Positions 6,159 to 11,814 of a stretch of DNA of 13,147 nt are shown piece after piece (position 1 is the first letter of the stretch; the number at the start of each line of letters is the position of its first letter). Made by a program: the position numbers and the translations under genes. The notes under the pieces are model-generated. The model was not told the origin of the DNA. It was given only the letters and a program-made list of their open reading frames with translations, and ran no database searches. This DNA is from Candidatus Paceibacter sp. Lineage in GTDB: Bacteria; Patescibacteriota; Patescibacteriia; SG8-24; DYFX01. The DNA lies in assembly GCA_020724945.1 (NCBI GenBank), contig DYFX01000034.1, positions 1 to 13,147 of the forward strand, given 5' to 3'.

Positions 6159-6938
6159 ATGCAGAACATCCATGTCCGTTTCGGCGTTTCGCCGTCCGCG
6201 CGGACGGAGCTGGCCTTCGCCGCCGACCTGGCGTGCCGTCTTCGCGGCGGCCTGTTCGTCTGGACGGAGGCGGATCCGGAGGCCGACGCCCTGCTCGAGG
6301 GTTTCGGCGAACCGTCCGCTCCGGTGCGCGAGAGCGCCTGCGTGTCCGATCGCGTCCGTCTGCAGATCGCGCGCATGTGCATCGCGCTCGCGGCGCGGTT
6401 CTGCCGTGGCGACCCGCGCTCCGCGGTCCGTGACGGCGCCTCCATCGTGGTCGGTGAGGGCGACGCCGCCGCTCGGCCCCGCGCGGCCGTCGTCGCGCCG
6501 AAAGGCGAGAAGGCGCTCGGCGCGCGCGGCGCGGACGGGATCTGCCTGCCGTTCGCGGGCGGGGAGTCGGCCGTCGAGGCCGCCGCGACGGCCGTGCCGC
6601 TCGCGGCCCGGCTCGGCGCACCGCTGCTCCTCTACCATACGACCTGGCGCGAGGACGGCCTGCCGGCCGCGGCGCCGCCGGAACGGCACATGACGGAGGA
6701 GGCCTCCGGCGTGCTCGCCCGCATCCGGGCGATGGCGGATCTCGCCGGCGTGCGGCATCGGACGCGCGTCGAGACCGCCACGACCATCGCCGAGGGCACG
6801 GTCCGGGCGGCGCTCGACGAGCGCTGCGCCCTGATCGCGCTCGCGCGCGGCCGGCATGTCGGCCGCGGCAGCTATGTCGACCAGGTGCTCGCGCGTTCCG
6901 TCATCCCGGTCATGGTGGCCGGAAGGAGTTTCGCATGA
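6159..6938 (+). CDS. UspA-like (universal stress protein superfamily) protein, degenerate
   Basis: This 259-aa soluble protein is Ala/Arg-rich. The C-terminal half (about 125-255) has the UspA fold pattern: a beta strand/helix containing AVPLAARLGAPLLLYHTTW, a long helix (about 178-197), then ETATTIAEGTVRAALDERCA, ALIALARGRHVGRGS and the closing strand VIPVMVAG. The usual nucleotide loop G-2x-G-9x-G(S/T) is shortened and altered (GRHVGRGSYVDQ), so ATP binding is doubtful. The N-terminal half (1-120) may be a second, eroded Usp domain; tandem Usp proteins are usually about 280-300 aa. The start at 6159 is preceded by AAGGAAAGGAA (SD-like, about 6 nt upstream). It overlaps the CDF gene by 4 nt (ATGA), so the two are translationally coupled. 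A role as a partner of the transporter is inferred only from this overlap. Confidence 0.72.
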   Translation: MQNIHVRFGVSPSARTELAFAADLACRLRGGLFVWTEADPEADALLEGFGEPSAPVRESACVSDRVRLQIARMCIALAARFCRGDPRSAVRDGASIVVGEGDAAARPRAAVVAPKGEKALGARGADGICLPFAGGESAVEAAATAVPLAARLGAPLLLYHTTWREDGLPAAAPPERHMTEEASGVLARIRAMADLAGVRHRTRVETATTIAEGTVRAALDERCALIALARGRHVGRGSYVDQVLARSVIPVMVAGRSFA

Positions 6939-8194
6939 AGACGCGGTCCCGATGGCTTTCCCCGTATGTCGTGATGGGCGCGGTCCTCGCGATGTACGGG
7001 ATCAAGGTGGCGCTGAAGCTCGCGATCGGACGGGAAATCAACTCCCCGACGATCACGGGCGACGGGTTCCACAACGTGGCGGACCTCTTCGAGGCGCTTA
7101 TCGTCCTCGCCGTCGTCGCCGTCTCCCGCCTGCCGCCGGACGAGCGCTATCCGTTCGGACGCAAGAATGTCGAGAGCATCGCGCGCGCGTGCATCGGCGC
7201 CGGCCTCCTCTTCACGGCGCTGCACTTCGCGGCGACCTCGGTGATGGGGCTCCTGGGCTACGCGCCCGGGCTCGAAGCCGCCGTCCGCGAGGCCTTCCCG
7301 TTCGCCCTCCCCGATCCGCTGCCGCTCCGCATGGGGGAGGATGTCGTCTGGTGGGTGCTGGGCGTGGTCTTCGGCAGCGCGCTGCTCTCCTTCGTCGTCA
7401 GCGCCTACGAGATCCGCGCCGGGAAGGCCGGCGGGCATCCCAGCATGGTGGCCGACGGCCAGGAGACGCGCAGCGACGGCATGATCGAAACGGCGATCCT
7501 CGTCGGCATCTGCGCCGAGTACGCGTTCTCGGCCGCCTGGATCGAGTATCCGCTCGGCCTCGGCGTGGCGTACCTCGTCGCGCGGACAGGCCGCGAGCTG
7601 TTCTCGGACGGCTTGGCGGGACTTCTCCAGCGCTCGCTCGGTTCCGAAGTCGAGAAGGCCATCCGCGAGGAATGCCTCTCGACGCACGGCGTCCGGGAGG
7701 TCGAGCAGGTGAAGACCTTCCGCGTCGGCAGCGCCGCGGTCTGCATCCTGAAGATCCTGACGGACGCGCCGGCCGGTTCCCATGACGACATCAAGAAGGC
7801 GCTCAAGAAGCGCCTGTCCGCGCGCCTCGCGGAGCGGGAGATCGATGACGCGGAGTTCCATCTGCGCTTCTCCCGCCTGCCTGTCCCGGCGGAGCGCGTG
7901 GCGTATGCCGCCGTGACGGACGGCCGCGCCATCGCGGTCGCGCCGGAGATCGACGGCGCCACGCACTTCATCGTCTGCGACATGAAGCGCGGCGAGGTCG
8001 CGCGCTGGACGCTCGAAGCCCTGCCGGACGCCTGCGAAGGACGCCTGCTCGACTGGCTCGTCGCCAAGCGCGTCGGCACGCTCTACCTCTTCGGCGACCG
8101 GCCCGCGACGATGCTCGGCCCCGTCCGCGTCGCCGGCGTGCCGAGCCACTGCCTGCGGACGCTCGGGCTGCTCGAGCCTCCGTCCATCCTCTGA
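6935..8194 (+). CDS. Cation diffusion facilitator transporter with C-terminal NifX/NifB-like domain
   Basis: This 419-aa inner-membrane divalent metal/proton antiporter has about six TM segments in residues 8-225. The first metal motif is intact: GDGFHNVAD in TM2 (H46-xxx-D50). YPFGRKNVE (72-80) matches the family's YPYGHGRxE loop, with Arg for His. The TM5 motif is GQETRSDG, so Glu177 stands where most homologues have His (HTRSD); D181 is kept. A cytoplasmic CDF C-terminal domain spans about 235-313. About 320-415 then reads like a dinitrogenase FeMo-cofactor (NifX/NifB/NafY-type) domain: IAVAPEIDGATHFIVCDM, then LLDWLVAKRVGTLYLFGDRP and GPVRVAGVPSHC. No nitrogenase genes are near, so the domain more likely senses metal or a metallocluster. 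The start overlaps the UspA-like stop (ATGA). The altered site suggests a non-standard metal preference. Confidence 0.88.
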   Translation: MKTRSRWLSPYVVMGAVLAMYGIKVALKLAIGREINSPTITGDGFHNVADLFEALIVLAVVAVSRLPPDERYPFGRKNVESIARACIGAGLLFTALHFAATSVMGLLGYAPGLEAAVREAFPFALPDPLPLRMGEDVVWWVLGVVFGSALLSFVVSAYEIRAGKAGGHPSMVADGQETRSDGMIETAILVGICAEYAFSAAWIEYPLGLGVAYLVARTGRELFSDGLAGLLQRSLGSEVEKAIREECLSTHGVREVEQVKTFRVGSAAVCILKILTDAPAGSHDDIKKALKKRLSARLAEREIDDAEFHLRFSRLPVPAERVAYAAVTDGRAIAVAPEIDGATHFIVCDMKRGEVARWTLEALPDACEGRLLDWLVAKRVGTLYLFGDRPATMLGPVRVAGVPSHCLRTLGLLEPPSIL

Positions 8195-8222
8195 CCGCCC
8201 CCTATGAAGGAGGCGGTCTTTT
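8193..8222 (+). terminator. Terminator of the UspA-like/CDF operon
   Basis: GACCGCC (8193-8199)/GGCGGTC (8212-8218), extended by CCT/AGG after a C-A mismatch, then TTTT. The stem begins within the TGA stop codon. Confidence 0.87.
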
Positions 8223-8298
8223 CGTCTCCGGAACCCTGTAAGAAAAGGGGCGGAACGGCGTCTTGGATGATGCAGACACGATCACTCATCACCATCCT

Positions 8299-9003
8299 AT
8301 GCAGCTCAAGAAACGGTATTCGGTCCGGAAAAGCGTGGCCGCGGGCGCCATGGCCGTCGCGATGTTCGCCACCTCCATGCCCGCCATGGCCTCGAACGGT
8401 TTCGGTCTCGGGGCCGGCCTCGGTCTCGAAGCGCGCGGGAACATCCGCGTCGCCCGCGGCGGCGACGACGACAAGGAGCGCGGACGCAGCGACGAGGCCA
8501 AGGGCCTGAAGGAGCGGATCAAGGAGGAGCTCCAGGCCGTCAAGAAGGACCTGAAGGGTTCCGCGAAGGCCTTCGTTACGGCCAGCGCCAGCGCCAGCGG
8601 CTCGACGGATGTCGAGACCCGCAAGCAGTGCCGCAAGGAGGCGCAGGCCGGGTACAAGGCCGCGATCGAGGACGCCCGCGAGGAACGCGACGCGGGTCTC
8701 AAGCAGGCGCGCGAGAACTACTTGGCCGCCCTCAAGGCCGCCCGCGCGATCTTCCACGCCTCCATCAAGGCGAGCGTGACGGGTTCCGCCTCGGGCACGA
8801 CCGACTCCGCTTCCGGCACCGCGTCCGCTTCCGGCACCGCCCAGATCGGCTTCAGCGCCGCCCGCGCGACCTATCACGAGGCCGTGAAGAAGGCCCAGAA
8901 GGACTTCCGCGAAGCCAAGCAGGCCGTGTCGGCCGCCTATCGCGCCGACATCAAGGCCGCCCGCGACGCGCACAAGACGGCCATCAAGTCCTGCACGCCG
9001 TAA
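8299..9003 (+). CDS. Secreted Ala/Lys-rich coiled-coil protein with Ser-Gly-Ala-Thr linker
   Basis: This 234-aa predicted exported protein has a clear Sec signal: basic n-region KKRYSVRK, hydrophobic core VAAGAMAVAMFATSM and an A-M-A cleavage site (mature protein from about Ser32). The mature chain is a Gly-rich start, a charged helix (about 64-90), a spacer TASASASGSTD, a helical block (about 107-158) with repeated A-x-x-A-(K/R) spacing, a second spacer of three SASGT units (about 163-180), and a second helical block (182-229). Single cysteines sit at the start of block one (C111) and at the C-terminus (C232), placed to form a disulfide. The start at 8299 is preferred because an upstream ATG (8263) would add an acidic segment before the signal peptide, but no SD precedes 8299. 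Function is unknown; a surface or envelope-spanning structural role is plausible. No anchor or LPXTG motif is present. Confidence 0.83.
   Translation: MQLKKRYSVRKSVAAGAMAVAMFATSMPAMASNGFGLGAGLGLEARGNIRVARGGDDDKERGRSDEAKGLKERIKEELQAVKKDLKGSAKAFVTASASASGSTDVETRKQCRKEAQAGYKAAIEDAREERDAGLKQARENYLAALKAARAIFHASIKASVTGSASGTTDSASGTASASGTAQIGFSAARATYHEAVKKAQKDFREAKQAVSAAYRADIKAARDAHKTAIKSCTP
8785..8841 (+). repeat. In-frame tandem repeat encoding SASGT units
   Basis: Three tandem units of 21, 18 and 18 nt encode SASGTTD, SASGTA and SASGTA. The last two are nearly identical in DNA (TCCGCTTCCGGCACCG at 8806 and 8824). This is the linker between the two helical blocks of the secreted protein and could vary in copy number between strains. 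Confidence 0.8.
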
Positions 9004-9012
9004 GCGCGACGG

Positions 9013-9045
9013 AAAAACCCTCGGACGTCCCGAGGGTTTTCCTTT
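9013..9045. terminator. Bidirectional terminator between convergent genes
   Basis: AAAACCCTCGG (9014-9024), loop ACGTC, CCGAGGGTTTT (9030-9040): an 11-bp perfect stem with A/T arms on both sides and a second T run on the plus strand (to 9046). It serves the secreted-protein gene and, in the other direction, the PAS operon. Confidence 0.93.
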
Positions 9046-9597
9046 TCAGGCGGCCGGTTCCGCGCCGAGTTCGCGGAGCTGCCTCTCGATGCGCGCGACA
9101 TCCTCCTGGAGCTCCTTCAGGCGCGCGAGCCGGCTCTCGCGCGATTTGTTGTAGATGGCGAGGTCGCGCAGCTGCGCCTTCAGCGCTTCGCGGTTGTGCG
9201 AGGTCTCCGTCACGTCGCTGATCATCATCACATAATGCTCGATCTTCTGCGCGCTCGAGCGCAGCGGGTAGCAGGTGACGCGGATCGTGAGCGGGGTCGT
9301 GCGCCCGGCGACGACGCTTGTCTTCAGCTCTTCCGGATGCGGGATCTCGATGACGGCGTCGATCGGTTCGCCGGCGCGCGCCTTGCGCGAAAGCTCGGAG
9401 ATGCCGAGCGCCTCGACGGCGGGATCGTCGAACAGGTTGAAGCCCAGCGCGCCCGAAGGATGTTCCGGGATGGCGAAGATCTCATGCAGCTTGCGGTTGG
9501 CGAAGATGGAGATGCCTCGGGAGTCCATGATCCAGACGGCGAAGGGCGCCTGCGCCGCGAACTGCTCGATGAGATGGATGGCTTGCGTGACCGTCAT
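9046..9597 (-). CDS. PAS-domain protein with C-terminal coiled coil (second of a tandem pair)
   Basis: This 183-aa cytoplasmic protein has a single PAS domain (about 3-130). It starts with IHLIEQFAAQAPFAVWIMDSR, continues with ISIFANRKLHEIFAIP, and ends in the usual strand and exit helix (IEHYVMMISDVTETSHNREA). A coiled coil follows (about 132-180; LKAQLRDLAIYNKSRES then LARLKELQEDVARIERQL). No kinase, GGDEF, HTH or other output domain follows, so it must act through partners or dimerisation. No ligand residues (haem His, flavin Cys) can be named. Its start overlaps the stop of the preceding PAS gene by 4 nt (ATGA), and the resemblance in layout (QAPFA(V/L)W, YVMM..(V/D).T) suggests a tandem duplication. 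It is the last gene of the trmD operon. The frame is open upstream, but that would overlap the first PAS gene wholly, so 9597 is the sensible start. Confidence 0.87.
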   Translation of the reverse strand: MTVTQAIHLIEQFAAQAPFAVWIMDSRGISIFANRKLHEIFAIPEHPSGALGFNLFDDPAVEALGISELSRKARAGEPIDAVIEIPHPEELKTSVVAGRTTPLTIRVTCYPLRSSAQKIEHYVMMISDVTETSHNREALKAQLRDLAIYNKSRESRLARLKELQEDVARIERQLRELGAEPAA

Positions 9598-10160
9598 ACG
9601 CCTTGCAGGTTCGAGAGCTGTTCGCGCAGGGCCTTCTGGCGCCGCTTGAGCTCCGTGATGGTCCGCTCGCGCTCGACGATCTCCTTGTTGGCCGTCTCGA
9701 GCTCGTGCGCGGTACGCGAGAGCGAGATGTCCTCCAGATATTCCTCGGTGATGTTCTCGACCATCATCACCACATACTCGAAACTGCCGTGGCCGTCCTT
9801 CAGGGGGAAGTACAGGCAGCGGACATAGAAGACCTTGGGTTCCTCCTCGCTCTTCTTGCCGAAGTCCTCCTGGCTCAAGTCCATCATCACGACGGTCTGG
9901 ATGACCTGCCCGTCGAGCACGCGCTTGATGTAGGGGATGAGGCCCTGCGAGGCGGCGATGGGATCCTTGAAGATGTTGTAGCTGCCGAGGATGCGGTCCG
10001 GATCGTCGATGCCGACGAGATTCCGCATCGCCTCGTTGAACAGGAAGACCCGCCCTTCGCGGTCGGCCATCCAGAGGGCGAACGGCGCCTGCGCGAGCAT
10101 CTGCCCGAACAGGTCGAGCGGCTCGGGCAAGGGCGCGGAGGTGTAGAGTTTCGGGATCAT
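9594..10160 (-). CDS. PAS-domain protein with C-terminal coiled coil (first of a tandem pair)
   Basis: This 188-aa protein has a PAS domain at about 20-140: FGQMLAQAPFALWMADREGR, VFLFNEAMRNLVGIDDPD, a loop containing IFKDPIAAS, and the closing FEYVVMMVENITEEYLE. A coiled coil spans about 143-184 (LETANKEIVERERTITELKR). There is no effector domain, signal peptide or TM segment. The start at 10160 is set by a 4-nt ATGA overlap with the trmD stop; an in-frame ATG 30 nt upstream would extend into trmD. Translational coupling to TrmD suggests matched expression, but a functional link to tRNA methylation is inference from position only. It could form a heterodimer with the following PAS protein through the coiled coils. 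Confidence 0.87.
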   Translation of the reverse strand: MIPKLYTSAPLPEPLDLFGQMLAQAPFALWMADREGRVFLFNEAMRNLVGIDDPDRILGSYNIFKDPIAASQGLIPYIKRVLDGQVIQTVVMMDLSQEDFGKKSEEEPKVFYVRCLYFPLKDGHGSFEYVVMMVENITEEYLEDISLSRTAHELETANKEIVERERTITELKRRQKALREQLSNLQGV

Positions 10161-10861
10161 GCGGCGCGTTTCGCGTTCTTGAGGCGCCACTCGGCGATCT
10201 TCTTGTGGTCGCCGGAGAGCAGGACCTCGGGGACATCCCAGTGGACGCCTTTCTTGGGGGAGAAGCGTTCGGGGCGGGTGTATTGCGGATGTTCGATGAA
10301 GCCCTCGGCGGAATGCGACTCCTCGACGATGGAGGCTTCCTTGCCGACGACGCCGGGGACGAGCCGCGCGACGGCGTCGATGACCGTCATGGCCGGGAGT
10401 TCGCCGCCGGTCAGCACGAAGTCGCCGATCGAGATCTCCTCGTCGACGAGGTGGTCGGTGACGCGCTGGTCGACGCCTTCGTAGCGGCCGCAGACGAACA
10501 CGATGCGGTCGCGCTTCACGAGGCGCTCGGCCACGCGTTGGGTGAAACGCGTGCCGCGAGGGGAGAGAAGCACGACATACGGGCGCTTCTTGGCCTTCGA
10601 TTTCAGGGCCTTCAGCGCTTTCAGGGCGCGGTAGATCGGTTCCACCTTCAGGAGCATGCCGGGCCCGCCGCCGAAGAGGCGGTCGTCGACCTGGCGGTGC
10701 TTGGAGGTCGCCCAGGCGCGAAGGTCGTGGACGCGGATGTCGATGAGTTTCCGCGCCTTGGCGCGCTTCATCATGCTCTCGTCGAGGTAGCAGGAGAACA
10801 TGCCGGGGAAGATCGTCAGGATGTCGAAACGGAGCGCCTTGTTCTTCATATCAGGCATCAT
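10157..10861 (-). CDS. trmD: tRNA (guanine37-N1)-methyltransferase TrmD
   Basis: This 234-aa enzyme uses SAM to methylate G37 next to the anticodon in tRNAs with G36, preventing +1 frameshifts; tRNA-Pro(UGG) in this window is such a substrate. Signature motifs are present: FDILTIFPGMF (12-22), DDRLFGGGPGM (59-69), CGRYEGVDQR (124-133) and SIGDFVLTGGELPA (144-157), the SPOUT knot. HPQYTRPE (191-198) and VLLSGDHKKI follow. The position of the catalytic Asp of E. coli TrmD appears as Glu186 (AEGFIEHP), a substitution I believe occurs in other bacteria. The start is ambiguous. ATG 10861 has GGAG 7 nt upstream, but that SD lies in the 3' arm of a terminator hairpin. ATG 10849 (MKNKALRFDI) would give a nearly leaderless message from an extended -10. 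The gene is normally found near rpsP/rimM/rplS; here it instead heads two PAS genes. Confidence 0.97.
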   Translation of the reverse strand: MMPDMKNKALRFDILTIFPGMFSCYLDESMMKRAKARKLIDIRVHDLRAWATSKHRQVDDRLFGGGPGMLLKVEPIYRALKALKALKSKAKKRPYVVLLSPRGTRFTQRVAERLVKRDRIVFVCGRYEGVDQRVTDHLVDEEISIGDFVLTGGELPAMTVIDAVARLVPGVVGKEASIVEESHSAEGFIEHPQYTRPERFSPKKGVHWDVPEVLLSGDHKKIAEWRLKNAKRAA

Positions 10862-10865
10862 ACCA
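10857..10865 (-). promoter_or_regulatory. Possible extended -10 promoter of trmD
   Basis: TGG-TATGAT (10857-10865) directly follows the terminator stem and T run. There is no -35 at 17 nt. A start site about 7-8 nt downstream would fall on the ATG at 10849, giving a leaderless trmD message. The hexamer also contains the alternative start ATG 10861. Confidence 0.4.
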
Positions 10866-10890
10866 AAACTCCGCCGAATGGCGGAGTTTT
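10865..10890 (-). terminator. Terminator/attenuator-like hairpin between the 157-aa gene and trmD
   Basis: AAAACTCCGCC (minus strand, 10880-10890) pairs perfectly with GGCGGAGTTTT (10865-10875), loop ATTC, 11 bp, then GG. It is 7 nt past the upstream stop. Its 3' arm contains GGAG, the only SD for trmD at 10861, so any read-through transcript would have the trmD RBS sequestered. Confidence 0.85.
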
Positions 10891-10897
10891 CGGCTCG

Positions 10898-11371
10898 TCA
10901 GGCTCCGAGCGTGCGCTCGATTTCCTCGATGGCTTCGAGCTTGATGACTTCGGCTTCGGGTCCCTTGTCGAGATTGGTGGCTTTCAGGACGGCGAGTTCG
11001 TTGCGTAGCCGCGCGAGCCGCGCGGAGCCGTCCCGTTCGGACGACGCTCGGTTGAAGATGCCGGCGATGCGCGACCAGGCGTCGGATTCGGCGTCCAGGC
11101 GCATCACATCGGCCTTCTCGTCTTCCGCAGCTTCCTCCAGCGAAGGCGTGGACTCTTCTTTGGCGCGCAGTTCGCGCGCTCGCGCCTCGGCGATGCGGCC
11201 GGCCTCTTCGACCCGCAAGATCGGGTCGACCTCGACCTTGCCCGGTTCCCGCTCAGGCTCCTGCGCGCCGGCGGCATACATCTTGCTCATCGGCGGAAAC
11301 CCGTCCTTCTCGATGAGCAATTCGCCCTTCTTCTTGCCCGGCTTCATGAAGATCCTGTCCATCAATCCCAT
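10898..11371 (-). CDS. Unrecognised 157-aa acidic helical protein
   Basis: No family was recognised. The N-terminus (MGLMDRIFMKPGKKKGELLI) is basic and partly hydrophobic, followed by a linker (about 35-50). A long Glu/Ala/Arg-rich helical region (about 52-125) and a C-terminal helix ending in IKLEAIEEIERTLGA come next. No TM segment, signal peptide or Cys is visible. The start at 11371 lies 10 nt after the stop of the preceding gene, with no SD, so coupling or re-initiation is likely; in-frame Met codons 4 and 9 are alternatives. It forms a two-gene unit with the 118-aa ORF, both acidic and helical, ending at the hairpin before trmD. Confidence 0.75.
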   Translation of the reverse strand: MGLMDRIFMKPGKKKGELLIEKDGFPPMSKMYAAGAQEPEREPGKVEVDPILRVEEAGRIAEARARELRAKEESTPSLEEAAEDEKADVMRLDAESDAWSRIAGIFNRASSERDGSARLARLRNELAVLKATNLDKGPEAEVIKLEAIEEIERTLGA

Positions 11372-11381
11372 ATGACGAATG

Positions 11382-11738
11382 TCAGAGTAATTCCCGCAGG
11401 CGGTTGGCGATGTCGCTCAACCACCGGTCGCGGTCGCGTTTGAAGGCTTCGTCGGAGTCGCTTCCCGCCAGCTCGCGGCGCATCGCGTTGATGCGGTCGA
11501 GGATCGCGCCCGCGCGGGTCTGCGGATCATCGCCGGCGGTCTCGGCGAAGGCTTCGGCGAGCTGGGCGTCCTTGCGCGCCTCGTTCTCGATGGACGACAT
11601 GAGCTTCGTACCAGGGTCGGTCGGCTCGGAGGCTTCACCGACGATCTCGCCGGTCACGACGCCTTCATCGGTGACTTCAGGCTCGGTGCCGGGCCGCTCG
11701 GGCTTGAAAGAAAATCGGTCGAAAGGGTTGCTTCCCAT
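11382..11738 (-). CDS. Unrecognised 118-aa acidic protein, probably near-leaderless
   Basis: No family was recognised. The protein has a disordered N-terminal half rich in Pro/Glu/Thr/Gly (FSFKPERPGTEPEVTDEG, then VVTGEIVGEASEPT) and a helical C-terminal half (about 45-118; IENEARKDAQLAEAFAETAG, then ILDRINAMRRELAG and WLSDIANRLRELL). The last stretch is an amphipathic helix suited to a protein-protein contact. I chose ATG 11738 because a strong promoter (11749-11777) lies immediately upstream. The in-frame upstream codons (ATG 11753 and TTG 11777) are parts of the -10 and -35 and could not be transcribed from it. That leaves a leader of only about 4 nt. The next gene follows after 10 nt. Confidence 0.75.
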   Translation of the reverse strand: MGSNPFDRFSFKPERPGTEPEVTDEGVVTGEIVGEASEPTDPGTKLMSSIENEARKDAQLAEAFAETAGDDPQTRAGAILDRINAMRRELAGSDSDEAFKRDRDRWLSDIANRLRELL

Positions 11739-11748
11739 ATCGTCGGAT

Positions 11749-11777
11749 ATCATATCATTTTTTCGGCCTTTGGTCAA
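11749..11777 (-). promoter_or_regulatory. Strong promoter of the 118-aa/157-aa unit
   Basis: TTGACC (11772-11777; 5/6), 17-nt spacer, TATGAT (11749-11754; 5/6) with an extended -10 TGA. It begins 3 nt after the terminator of the thioredoxin-like gene. The predicted start site is about 4 nt before ATG 11738. Confidence 0.82.
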
Positions 11778-11780
11778 ATG

Positions 11781-11806
11781 AAAAACGGCTTAGATAAGCC
11801 GTTTTT
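11781..11806 (-). terminator. Terminator of the CcdA/thioredoxin-like operon
   Basis: AAAAACGGCTT (11796-11806 on the minus strand)/AAGCCGTTTTT (11781-11791), loop of 4, an 11-bp perfect stem ending in TTTTTC. It is 8 nt after the thioredoxin-like stop. Confidence 0.93.
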
Positions 11807-11814
11807 CGCTGATG

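Noticed and set aside
5868..6857. A 329-codon minus-strand frame opposite the UspA-like gene and into the 16S promoters
   Set aside because: It runs through both rRNA promoters, is antisense to a gene with an SD and operon coupling, and has a low-complexity Arg/Ala/Gly-rich translation.
6872..8149. A 425-codon minus-strand frame opposite the CDF gene
   Set aside because: It is antisense to a transporter with clear family motifs, and no SD or promoter was found.
10157..10236. N-terminal extensions of the PAS genes into trmD or the preceding gene
   Set aside because: The ATGA overlaps give compact starts with intact PAS domains; the extensions encode Arg/Ala/Pro-rich sequence that is a shadow of the neighbouring frame.
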